Assembly (NCBI GenBank): GCA_035507915.1
Contig: DATJNS010000277.1
Coordinates: 1-7,306 of the forward strand
DNA: 7,306 nucleotides
Source: JACQAI01 sp035507915
Lineage (GTDB): Bacteria > Pseudomonadota > Alphaproteobacteria > Elsterales > Elsteraceae
Direction: 5' to 3'
Made by a program: the position numbers and the translations under genes. Shown here in pieces: positions 1-5,315 of the stretch. Position 1 is the first letter of the stretch. Each line of letters starts with the position of its first letter. The notes beneath the pieces are model-generated. The model was not told the DNA's origin, ran no database searches, and saw only the letters and a program-made list of their open reading frames with translations.

Positions 1-161
1 GCGATCAGCGCGCGGCCGTCGGCGCGCAGCGCATCGAGATGCTCGAGCCCCTCGTAATCCCAGCGCGAGGTCGCGCGCACCAGGCGGATGTAGCCGACGA
101 TCAGCCACGCCGCGAGCGTCTGCACCGCGGCCGAGCCGAGCAGGCGCTTCTTCAAGGTCAC
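1..161 (-). CDS. DUF374 lysophospholipid acyltransferase family protein (N-terminal part, runs off left edge)
   Basis: Seen: an open frame starts at GTG 161-159, one base after the stop codon of the upstream exporter gene, and continues for 53 codons to the window edge. A GAGG at 174-171 inside the exporter's last codons lies 9 nt before this GTG and is a good ribosome site, so the two genes are probably translationally coupled. The visible protein begins with a basic MTLKKRLLG segment, a short hydrophobic stretch (about residues 9-24) and then YIRLVRATSRWDYEG. This resembles the start of DUF374 proteins (LpxL-like acyltransferases). The catalytic HX4D-type region would lie beyond the edge and cannot be checked. 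In alphaproteobacteria this family commonly sits beside msbA-like, waaA and lpxK genes in lipid A/Kdo clusters. The family call is recognition from the N-terminus only; the acyl acceptor is unknown. Confidence 0.72.
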   Translation of the reverse strand, partial: MTLKKRLLGSAAVQTLAAWLIVGYIRLVRATSRWDYEGLEHLDALRADGRALI

Positions 162-162
162 G

Positions 163-1980
163 TCACACCGCCTCGGCGATGCCGATCCGGACCTGGTCGG
201 AGAACTGGAGCGCGTAGAGCCGCGCGTACGCGCCGCCGCGCGCCAGGAGCTCGGCATGGCTGCCCTGCTCGACCACGCGTCCGGCCTCGATCACGTAGAT
301 GATGTCGGCGTCGATCACGGTCGACAGGCGATGTGCGATCACGAGCACGGTGCGGCCGCGCATCAGCTGGTTGAGCGCGGCCTGGATCTGGCGCTCCGAT
401 TCCGTGTCGAGCGCCGAGGTCGCCTCGTCGAGCAGCAGGATCGGCGCGTCCTTCAGCATGGCGCGCGCGATCGCCAGCCGCTGGCGCTGGCCGCCCGACA
501 GCTTGACGCCGAGCTCGCCGACCGGCGTGGCGTAGCCTTCGGGCAGCGCCATGATGAAGTCGTGCGCCGCCGCGGCGCGCGCCGCCGCGACGATCTCGGC
601 ATCGGTGGCATCGAGCCGGCCGTAGGCGATGTTGGCGCGCACCGTGTCGTCGAACAGGCCGACCTCCTGGGCGACCAGCCCGACCGACCCGCGCAGGCTC
701 GCCAGCGTGGCGCCGCGCACGTCTTGACCGTCGATCAGCACGCGGCCGGCGCCGACGTCGTAGAAGCGCGCGATCAGGTTGAGGATGGTCGACTTGCCGG
801 CGCCCGACGGGCCGACCAGCGCGGCGGTCTTGCCCGCCGGCACCGTCAGGCTCACCGCGTCGAGCGCCGCGCCGCCCGGCCGGTAGGCGAACGACACGCG
901 CTCGAAGCGCACCTCGCCGCGCGTGACCACGAGCGGTCGGGCGTCGGCGGCGTCGCGGATCCGCGGCTCGACGTCGAGGCTGGCGAACAGGCGCTGCGCC
1001 GCCGCCAGCCCCTCCTGCAGGCTGGTGTTGAGGTTGGCCAGGCGCTTGACCGGCTCGTAGGCGAGCAGTAGCGCGGTGATGAACGAGAAGAACGTGCCGG
1101 TGGTGCGCGCGCCGGAGATCACCTGCGCGCCGCCATAGACGATCACCGCGACGATCGCGATGCCGCCGAGCGTCTCCATGATCGGCGACGACGCGGCCCG
1201 CACCTTGCCGGCCTTGAAGGCGAGCCGGTAGAGCCGCTCGATCAGCTCGTGCGCGCGTGTCGTCTCGTAGCGCTCCATGCCGTAGGCCTTGACGTGGCGC
1301 GCGCCCTGGAAGACCTGGTCGAGCAGGGTGGTGAAGCGCCCGAGCTCGAGCTGCACGTCGGTCGACACGCGGCGCATGCGCCGGCCGAGCCGCGCGATCG
1401 GCAGGAAGGCGGTCGGGAAGGCGAAGAACGCGATCAGCGCGAGCAGCCAGTCCTGGTAGAACATCACGCCGACCAGGAACACGAGCGTCAGGGCGTCCTT
1501 GCCGATGCCCGTCAGGGTGCTCGACACCGCGCCGCGCAGCAGGTTGGCGTCGTTGGTGAAGTGCGAGATCAGCGCGCCGGTCGGCGTGTCGTTGAAGAAC
1601 GCCAGGTCGGCGTGGATCAGGCGGTCGAACAGGGCCGCCTGCAGGTCGGCGACGATGCGCTGGCCGACGCCGTTCATCACCACCGCCTCGCCGTAGGCGG
1701 CGAGGCCCTTGATCGCGAACACGACCAGCACGACCAGCGCCACCTCGCGCAGCATGGCGCGATCGTGGTTGGTGAACACGAGGTCGAGCACCGGCTCGAT
1801 CAGCTTGGCCAGGGTCGCCGTCGCGCCGGCGGCGAGCGCCATGAAGACGAGCGCCAGCGCCAGCCGTGGCGTGTAGCGCCGTACGTGGTCGCCCACCAGG
1901 CGGCCGAGCAGGCGCCGGGTGGAGGCGGCCGGGGCTGCCGAATCGGCCGGGCCGAACGAGGACGACGAAGGGGGCGCCAC
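163..1980 (-). CDS. msbA: MsbA-like lipid exporter, ABC transporter permease/ATP-binding protein
   Basis: This is a 605-residue half-transporter with the fused membrane and ATPase domains typical of type IV ABC exporters; the length is normal. Such proteins work as homodimers in the inner membrane, and MsbA flips lipid A core or other lipids to the periplasmic leaflet. Six hydrophobic segments are visible at roughly residues 41-60, 80-97, 155-175, 179-195, 270-288 and 295-310. The ATPase domain has Walker A GPSGAGKST (390-398), a Q-loop glutamine (438), signature LSGGQ (494-498), Walker B ILLLDE (514-519, catalytic Glu519) and switch His550, so it should be active. The start is GTG at 1980, and the first 20 residues are a Ser/Pro/Ala-rich tail of low complexity. 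No strong ribosome site precedes it. The stop abuts the acyltransferase gene with a 1-nt gap. The 120-bp gap from the glycosyltransferase holds a possible promoter. The substrate could be lipid A, but adjacency to a glycolipid synthase makes a glycerolipid an alternative. Confidence 0.92.
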   Translation of the reverse strand: MAPPSSSSFGPADSAAPAASTRRLLGRLVGDHVRRYTPRLALALVFMALAAGATATLAKLIEPVLDLVFTNHDRAMLREVALVVLVVFAIKGLAAYGEAVVMNGVGQRIVADLQAALFDRLIHADLAFFNDTPTGALISHFTNDANLLRGAVSSTLTGIGKDALTLVFLVGVMFYQDWLLALIAFFAFPTAFLPIARLGRRMRRVSTDVQLELGRFTTLLDQVFQGARHVKAYGMERYETTRAHELIERLYRLAFKAGKVRAASSPIMETLGGIAIVAVIVYGGAQVISGARTTGTFFSFITALLLAYEPVKRLANLNTSLQEGLAAAQRLFASLDVEPRIRDAADARPLVVTRGEVRFERVSFAYRPGGAALDAVSLTVPAGKTAALVGPSGAGKSTILNLIARFYDVGAGRVLIDGQDVRGATLASLRGSVGLVAQEVGLFDDTVRANIAYGRLDATDAEIVAAARAAAAHDFIMALPEGYATPVGELGVKLSGGQRQRLAIARAMLKDAPILLLDEATSALDTESERQIQAALNQLMRGRTVLVIAHRLSTVIDADIIYVIEAGRVVEQGSHAELLARGGAYARLYALQFSDQVRIGIAEAV

Positions 1981-2006
1981 CGGAACTCTGCTCTGCTGTT
2001 GGCCGC

Positions 2007-2035
2007 AGTTACCGGCCGGACTCGCGCCAAGTCAA
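2007..2035 (-). promoter_or_regulatory. Possible sigma-70-type promoter for the exporter gene
   Basis: On the minus strand, TTGACT (2035-2030) is a 5-of-6 match to the -35 consensus. It is followed after 17 nt by GTAACT (2012-2007), a poor -10 with only 2 of 6 matches. Alphaproteobacterial promoters often keep TTGAC and vary at -10, so the element is plausible. Initiation would fall near 2000, giving a 5' leader of about 20 nt before GTG 1980. It would let the exporter and acyltransferase be expressed independently of the two upstream lipid genes. Not proven. Confidence 0.35.
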
Positions 2036-2044
2036 GCCGGCCGG
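2012..2044. repeat. Two CCGGCCGG palindromes forming an inverted repeat around the -35 element
   Basis: CCGGCCGG occurs at 2012-2019 and again at 2037-2044. Each copy is self-complementary, so the two can pair as an 8-bp stem with a 17-nt loop, and that loop contains the candidate -35 box (2030-2035). It lies about 60 nt beyond the glycosyltransferase stop. No T-run follows on the minus strand, so it is not a classical intrinsic terminator. In DNA of this GC content chance is possible. Confidence 0.35.
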
Positions 2045-2100
2045 GTCGCCGCAAGGGGTGTGGATGGCGGTTTCAGCGCGGCGTCGGCGCGCTCCTGGAT

Positions 2101-3096
2101 TCAGTGCACCGGCGCGAGATTGGTCAGGAACTGGCCGGCCGAGATGTCCCAGGTGAAGTTGAGGGCATAGTCGCGGCAGGCCGCGCGCTCGAGCGTGAGC
2201 GCGCGCCGGGCGGCGATCGCCAGATCGTCGTCCAGGCAGCCGACCGGGGCGCCGTCGATGACGTCGCGCGGCCCGGTCACCGGGTAGGCGGCGACCGGCA
2301 CGCCGGACGCCAGCGCCTCGAGCAGCACCAGGCCGAACGTGTCGGTGCGGCTCGGGAACACGAACACGTCGGCCGCGGCGTAGTGGCGCGCCAGCGCCTC
2401 GCCCTGCTGGGCGCCGGCGAAGTGCACGTCGGGATGGCGGCGTTTGAGCTGCGCGAGCTGCGGGCCGTCGCCCACCACCAGCTTCGAGCCTTCGAGGTCG
2501 AGGTCGAGGAACGCGCCGATGTTCTTCTCGACCGCGACGCGGCCGACATAGAGGAAGACCGGCCGCGGCAGCTCGAGCGCCGGCGCCTGCGGCCGGAACA
2601 AGGCGGTGTCGACGCCGCGGCTCCAGCGCGCCAGATGCGCGAAGCCGTGCTGCGTGAGCTCGGTCTCGAGGCTGGGCGTCGCCACCATGATGCGCGTCGA
2701 GGCGGCGTGGAAGCGACGCAGCCAGGCGTAGGTCCAACTGACCGGAAAGCGCGTGCGCGCGTGGAGATACTCGGCGAACTTTGTGTGGAACGAGGTCGTG
2801 AAGCGGAAGCCGCGCGCCAGGCAGTAGCGCCGCGCCGCGATGCCGAGCGGGCCCTCGGTCGCGATGTGGATCGCGTCGGGCCTGAAGTCGTCGATCAGCC
2901 GGGCGGTCGCGCGCGCCGGCAGGAGCGCCAGGCGGATCTCGGGATAGGTCGGGCACGGCAGGGTGCGGAAGCGATCCGGCCCGATCACCAGGATCTCGTG
3001 GCCGGCGGCGCCGAGCGTCCGCCGCACCGTGTCGAGCGTACGCACCACGCCGTTGACCTGGGGCAACCAGGCGTCCGAGACGATCGCTATGCGCAT
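2101..3096 (-). CDS. agt: Agt-like GT4 glycosyltransferase, probably acting on diacylglycerol
   Basis: This 331-residue GT-B-fold glycosyltransferase has an N-terminal MRIAIVSDAWLPQVNGVVRT with the glycine-rich nucleotide-sugar/acceptor loop. It also has the subfamily motif SFHTKFAEYL near residue 103, SRGVDTALFRP, and the C-terminal donor domain (YVGRVAVEKN, VVGDGP, FVFPSRTDTFGLVLLEA). The GT4 EX7E motif is present as DX7E (D-TFGLVLL-E), a variant I believe is common in this subgroup. Known relatives include SqdX-type enzymes, mannosyltransferases and Agrobacterium Agt, which makes glucosyl- and glucuronosyl-diacylglycerol under phosphate starvation. The lipid role here is inferred mainly from the upstream PlcP-like gene. 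I chose ATG 3096 because the family begins at this MRI motif. The longer frame from TTG 3135 starts inside an RNA hairpin loop. A weak AGG lies 6 nt upstream. The sugar donor cannot be read from sequence. Confidence 0.86.
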   Translation of the reverse strand: MRIAIVSDAWLPQVNGVVRTLDTVRRTLGAAGHEILVIGPDRFRTLPCPTYPEIRLALLPARATARLIDDFRPDAIHIATEGPLGIAARRYCLARGFRFTTSFHTKFAEYLHARTRFPVSWTYAWLRRFHAASTRIMVATPSLETELTQHGFAHLARWSRGVDTALFRPQAPALELPRPVFLYVGRVAVEKNIGAFLDLDLEGSKLVVGDGPQLAQLKRRHPDVHFAGAQQGEALARHYAAADVFVFPSRTDTFGLVLLEALASGVPVAAYPVTGPRDVIDGAPVGCLDDDLAIAARRALTLERAACRDYALNFTWDISAGQFLTNLAPVH

Positions 3097-3109
3097 CAGG
3101 AGCCTAGGT

Positions 3110-3152
3110 CTGCTCGCGCAGCTGCCGCCCGCCAACCCAGCCGCGCGAGCAG
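3110..3152 (-). promoter_or_regulatory. Strong intercistronic hairpin just upstream of the glycosyltransferase start
   Basis: CTGCTCGCGC (3110-3119) pairs perfectly with GCGCGAGCAG (3143-3152). After one A-C mismatch (3120/3142), GCTG (3121-3124) pairs with CAGC (3138-3141). This gives 14 base pairs around a 13-nt loop. In the minus-strand transcript it lies 40 nt after the phosphoesterase stop and ends 13 nt before the glycosyltransferase ATG. No U-tract follows. It could stabilise or process the upstream message, attenuate, or limit access to the weak ribosome site. It is the clearest RNA structure in the window; its function is inferred. Confidence 0.55.
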
Positions 3153-3192
3153 GGTTTGGTGTGGCGGCTGTGAGCGCGGCTGAGACAGAGTC

Positions 3193-4011
3193 CTATCCAA
3201 CAGGATCGGCGACCGGGGCACGCTTCGGGTCGCGGCGCAGCCCCCACTCGTCGAGCTGGCGCCGCTCGGCCCAGTGCAGGATCTCGAGCCGGCCGTCGAA
3301 ATGCTCGACCAGCGCGGTGCAGCTCTCGACCCAATCGCCGTCGTTGCAGTAGAGCACGTCGCCCATGGGGCGGATCTCGGCCTTGTGGATGTGGCCGCAC
3401 ACGACGCCGTCGACGCCGCGGCGCGCCGCCGCATCGGCGACCGCCGCCTCGAACCGGCTGACATACTCGACCGCGTTCTTGACCTTGCCCTTGAGATAGG
3501 CGGACAGCGACCAGTACGGGTAGCCGAGATGCCGGCGCACGAAGTTGAACCAGTGGTTCACGCTCAGCATCAGGTTGTAGGCCCAGTCGCCCAGCACGGC
3601 GAGCCAGCGCGCGTGGCGCACCACGCCGTCATAGTCGTCGCCATGGAGCACCAGCAGGCGCTTGCCGTCGGCGGTGACGTGCAGCGCGTCGGACACCACG
3701 CTGACGCCGCCGAACTGCAGGTCGACGTAGTCGCGCAGCACCTCGTCGTGGTTGCCCGGGATGTAGACGACCTTGGTGCCCTTGCGCGCCTTGCGCAGCA
3801 GCTTCTGGATCACGTCGTTGTGGCTCTGCGCCCAGTACCAGGACTTGCGCAGGCGCCAGCCGTCGATAATGTCGCCCACCAGGTAGAGGTATTCCGACTC
3901 GGTGAACTTGAGGAAATCGAGCAGCGCTTCGGCGCTGCAGCCGCGCGTGCCGAGATGGACGTCCGAGATCCAGATCGTCCGGTAGTGGGTGACGGGGACG
4001 GCGGCATCCAT
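3193..4011 (-). CDS. plcP: PlcP-like metallophosphoesterase (phospholipase C / LpxH-like family)
   Basis: This 272-residue calcineurin-like phosphoesterase has a complete set of metal ligands: D17-x-H19 (ISDVHLG), D47 (VGDIID), N87-H88 (PGNHDE), H123 (LHGDDYD) and H207-x-H209 (CGHIHKA). It is often annotated as UDP-2,3-diacylglucosamine diphosphatase (LpxH-like). In alphaproteobacteria, however, this subgroup includes Sinorhizobium meliloti PlcP, which cleaves phosphatidylcholine and related phospholipids to diacylglycerol during phosphate starvation. LpxI usually performs the lipid A step in this class. The conserved block HYRTIWISDVHLGTRGCSAE (9-28) and the length fit PlcP. It has no signal peptide, so it should act at the cytoplasmic face of the membrane. 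The start is ATG 4011; TTG 4014 is the alternative. GGGGGT (4028-4023) is a possible ribosome site. It is the first gene of the minus-strand run, 96 nt from the glycosyltransferase. The substrate assignment rests on family and context. Confidence 0.85.
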   Translation of the reverse strand: MDAAVPVTHYRTIWISDVHLGTRGCSAEALLDFLKFTESEYLYLVGDIIDGWRLRKSWYWAQSHNDVIQKLLRKARKGTKVVYIPGNHDEVLRDYVDLQFGGVSVVSDALHVTADGKRLLVLHGDDYDGVVRHARWLAVLGDWAYNLMLSVNHWFNFVRRHLGYPYWSLSAYLKGKVKNAVEYVSRFEAAVADAAARRGVDGVVCGHIHKAEIRPMGDVLYCNDGDWVESCTALVEHFDGRLEILHWAERRQLDEWGLRRDPKRAPVADPVG

Positions 4012-4025
4012 CAAACCAGATGACC

Positions 4026-4044
4026 CCCGGGTTGTGGATAGCGT
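4026..4044 (+). repeat. Direct repeat copy 1 (19 bp)
   Basis: CCCGGGTTGTGGATAGCGT. It matches the copy at 4175-4193 in 18 of 19 positions (G versus A at the sixteenth base), 149 bp apart and in the same orientation. The two copies bracket the AT-rich core. The inner part overlaps a DnaA-box-like 9-mer. Confidence 0.8.
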
Positions 4045-4050
4045 GTATAA
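4033..4050 (-). promoter_or_regulatory. Two tandem DnaA-box-like 9-mers
   Basis: Read on the minus strand, 4050-4042 is TTATACACG and 4041-4033 is CTATCCACA. Each differs at one position from the relaxed consensus TTATNCACA. They abut head to tail. They could bind DnaA as a regulator of the adjacent phosphoesterase gene or as part of a replication origin. Functional evidence is absent. Confidence 0.4.
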
Positions 4051-4135
4051 CTCACGATTTCTACCAGATTTCGAATAATCATGTCCACAGTGCCCCAGTA
4101 TTTGTTGTGAGATTTCATGGGCGATTCATGAATTG

Positions 4136-4153
4136 GTAACAGAACTGAAACAT
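4136..4153 (-). promoter_or_regulatory. Degenerate Pho-box-like direct repeat
   Basis: On the minus strand, ATGTTTC (4153-4147), 4 nt, then CTGTTAC (4142-4136) forms a 7-4-7 repeat sharing TGTT-x-C in 11-bp register, the geometry of PhoB sites. It matches the classical CTGTCAT-N4-CTGTCAT at only 8 of 14 positions. The site lies 125-142 nt upstream of the phosphoesterase ATG. The pathway makes PhoB control attractive, but this match is weak. Confidence 0.2.
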
Positions 4154-4174
4154 TCGGAGAGTCTTTTACTGGCG

Positions 4175-4193
4175 CCCGGGTTGTGGATAACGT
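4175..4193 (+). repeat. Direct repeat copy 2 (19 bp)
   Basis: CCCGGGTTGTGGATAACGT. It is the second copy of the repeat at 4026-4044, with one mismatch. It contains the perfect DnaA box and overlaps a GTG (4183) that could open the lipid kinase frame. That overlap argues for a kinase start further downstream. Confidence 0.8.
4182..4190 (-). promoter_or_regulatory. Perfect DnaA box TTATCCACA
   Basis: The plus strand reads TGTGGATAA, the exact complement of the DnaA consensus TTATCCACA. It has the same orientation as the tandem pair at 4033-4050, which lies at the other end of the AT-rich core. A single perfect 9-mer can arise by chance, but it is less expected in such GC-rich DNA. Confidence 0.5.
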
Positions 4194-4239
4194 CGCCGCG
4201 CGGCGTTCGAGACCGGGGCTGGGCGGGGGCGCGGCGGTG

Positions 4240-5241
4240 ATGCGCGACGAGCTGTCGACGGCCGGCACGACCGCCGCCGCCGGGACGACCCAGGAAACCG
4301 TCAGGGGCGCCGCCGGGGCGATGCGCCAGCGGCTGGCCGTGATCTTCAATCCGACCGCCGGACGCCGCCGGCGCCGGCGTTTCGCCGCCGCGCTGGCCCG
4401 CCTGTCGGCCCACGGCGCGCAGGTGCGCGTGCTGCCGACCGAGGCGCGCGGCGACGCCGAGCGTCTCGCCGCCGCGGTGGTCGCCGCGGGCGACGCCGAC
4501 GCGATCGTCGCGGCCGGTGGCGACGGCACCATCAACGAGGTCATCAACGGCATGGCGACGGCGCAAAGCGTGGCCGGGGGCATGGCGGGCGGCGGCCTGC
4601 CGCTCGGGCTGTTGCCGCTCGGCACCGCCAACGTGCTGGCCTGGGAACTCGGCATCGGCGACGACCTGGCGCGCGCCGCCGACGTGATCGCCGGCCGCGC
4701 GCGGCGCCGCATCCATCTCGGGCGCTGCAACGGCCGCTGTTTCGTCATGATGGCGGGCGTCGGGCTCGACGCCCGCATCGTCGCCGCGATGCCGCCGCGC
4801 CTGAAGCGTGCGCTCGGCAAGCTCGCCTATGGACTCGAGGGGCTGATCCAGATCGCGCGCCTCGAGCCGGTGCGCTATCGCGTCACGGTCGACGGCGCGG
4901 CCGGCGATGCGGCCGCCGCGATCGTCGCCAATGGACGCTTCTATGCCGGGCGCTACGTGGTCGCCGACGCCGCCGATCTCGGTGCGCCGGTGCTGCACGC
5001 CTGCCGCTTCGCGCGCGGCGGCCGGTTGGCGGCGCTCGGCTACTCGATGGCGTTGCTCGCCGATCGACTGCACCGGGCGCGCGATCTCACGGTCACGCCG
5101 GGCACGCGCATCACGATCGACGGTCCGGCCGGCGATCCGGTGCAGGGCGACGGCGACATCATCGGGCATCTGCCGGCGACCATCGAGGTCGCCGCCGAGA
5201 CGCTCGACATGATGGTGCCCGCGATCGGCTCGCCGACGTGA
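4240..5241 (+). CDS. Diacylglycerol kinase-like lipid kinase (DagK/YegS family)
   Basis: Using ATG 4240 this is a 333-residue DAGK-catalytic-domain protein, normal for soluble bacterial DagK/YegS enzymes that phosphorylate diacylglycerol (or related lipids) with ATP at the membrane. Motifs, numbered from that Met, are FNPTAG (about 36-41), the nucleotide-binding AGGDGT (92-97), LPLGTAN (125-131), GVGLDA and the C-terminal VQGDGD (301-306). All are expected for an active enzyme. The start is uncertain. GTG 4183 lies inside a DnaA box and repeat. ATG 4240 has GGGGG 10 nt upstream and GC-rich third positions after it. ATG 4321 begins exactly at the conserved MRQRLAVIFNPTAG, so the first 27 residues here are non-conserved. 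It is transcribed away from the PlcP-like gene. A DAG-consuming kinase opposite a DAG-producing lipase suggests lipid recycling. A sphingoid or other lipid substrate is possible. Confidence 0.88.
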   Translation: MRDELSTAGTTAAAGTTQETVRGAAGAMRQRLAVIFNPTAGRRRRRRFAAALARLSAHGAQVRVLPTEARGDAERLAAAVVAAGDADAIVAAGGDGTINEVINGMATAQSVAGGMAGGGLPLGLLPLGTANVLAWELGIGDDLARAADVIAGRARRRIHLGRCNGRCFVMMAGVGLDARIVAAMPPRLKRALGKLAYGLEGLIQIARLEPVRYRVTVDGAAGDAAAAIVANGRFYAGRYVVADAADLGAPVLHACRFARGGRLAALGYSMALLADRLHRARDLTVTPGTRITIDGPAGDPVQGDGDIIGHLPATIEVAAETLDMMVPAIGSPT

Positions 5242-5248
5242 CGCGGGT

Positions 5249-5287
5249 GGCGGCCGATGCGCCGCCGACGTAGGATCGCGCCGATCC
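5249..5287 (+). other. Two small hairpins between lipid kinase and binding-protein genes
   Basis: GGCGGC (5249-5254) pairs with GCCGCC (5261-5266) over a 6-nt loop. GGATCG (5273-5278) pairs with CGATCC (5282-5287) over a 3-nt loop. The second is followed by AAACAAAAC rather than T-residues, so neither is a canonical intrinsic terminator. They could mark a Rho-dependent 3' end of the kinase message or protect it. The 74-bp gap otherwise holds the ribosome site of the next gene and no clear promoter. Confidence 0.3.
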
Positions 5288-5301
5288 AAACAAAACGAGG
5301 C

Positions 5302-5309
5302 GGAGGGGG
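5302..5309 (+). promoter_or_regulatory. Strong ribosome binding site for the binding-protein gene
   Basis: GGAGGGGG lies 6 nt before ATG 5316. It is the best Shine-Dalgarno sequence in the window, fixing this start and suggesting high expression, as is usual for periplasmic binding proteins. Confidence 0.75.
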
Positions 5310-5315
5310 AAACCG

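Larger units (their letters stand above)
4012..4239. promoter_or_regulatory. Divergent intergenic region with AT-rich core
   Basis: These 228 bp separate the phosphoesterase (minus) from the lipid kinase (plus) and must hold both promoters. Counting 4041-4170 gives about 40% GC, far below the surrounding coding DNA. Contents seen are the DnaA-box-like 9-mers, a 19-bp direct repeat, a 10-bp palindrome ATTCATGAAT (4124-4133) and a weak 11-bp-periodic repeat (4136-4153). No convincing sigma-70 pair was found on either strand. Confidence 0.6.

Noticed and set aside
256..1071. 271-codon plus-strand frame opposite the ATPase domain
   Set aside because: It is the complement of the Walker A, signature and Walker B region and has no independent motif.
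2059..2067. TGTGGATGG as another DnaA box downstream of the glycosyltransferase gene
   Set aside because: It matches at only 7 of 9 positions, is isolated and lies in GC-rich sequence, so it is not distinguishable from chance.
3097..3135. N-terminal extension of the glycosyltransferase from TTG 3135
   Set aside because: The extra 13 residues are not part of the family N-terminus (MRIAIVSDAW). The TTG lies in the loop of a strong hairpin, and ATG 3096 has a better context.
1249..3183. 644-codon plus-strand open frame opposite the exporter and glycosyltransferase genes
   Set aside because: It is antisense to two genes with complete family motifs. Its translation is Arg/His/Glu-rich and shows no domain; it is a GC-rich shadow frame.
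5273..5287. GGATCGCGCCGATCC hairpin as an intrinsic terminator of the lipid kinase gene
   Set aside because: A short 6-bp stem followed by A-rich rather than T-rich sequence on the coding strand does not fit a factor-independent terminator.
4126..5289. 387-codon minus-strand frame, and a 269-codon frame at 4011-4820, opposite the lipid kinase
   Set aside because: The plus strand carries the clear DAG kinase motifs (GGDGT, LGTAN). The antisense products are low-complexity Arg/Ala/His-rich sequences typical of shadow frames.
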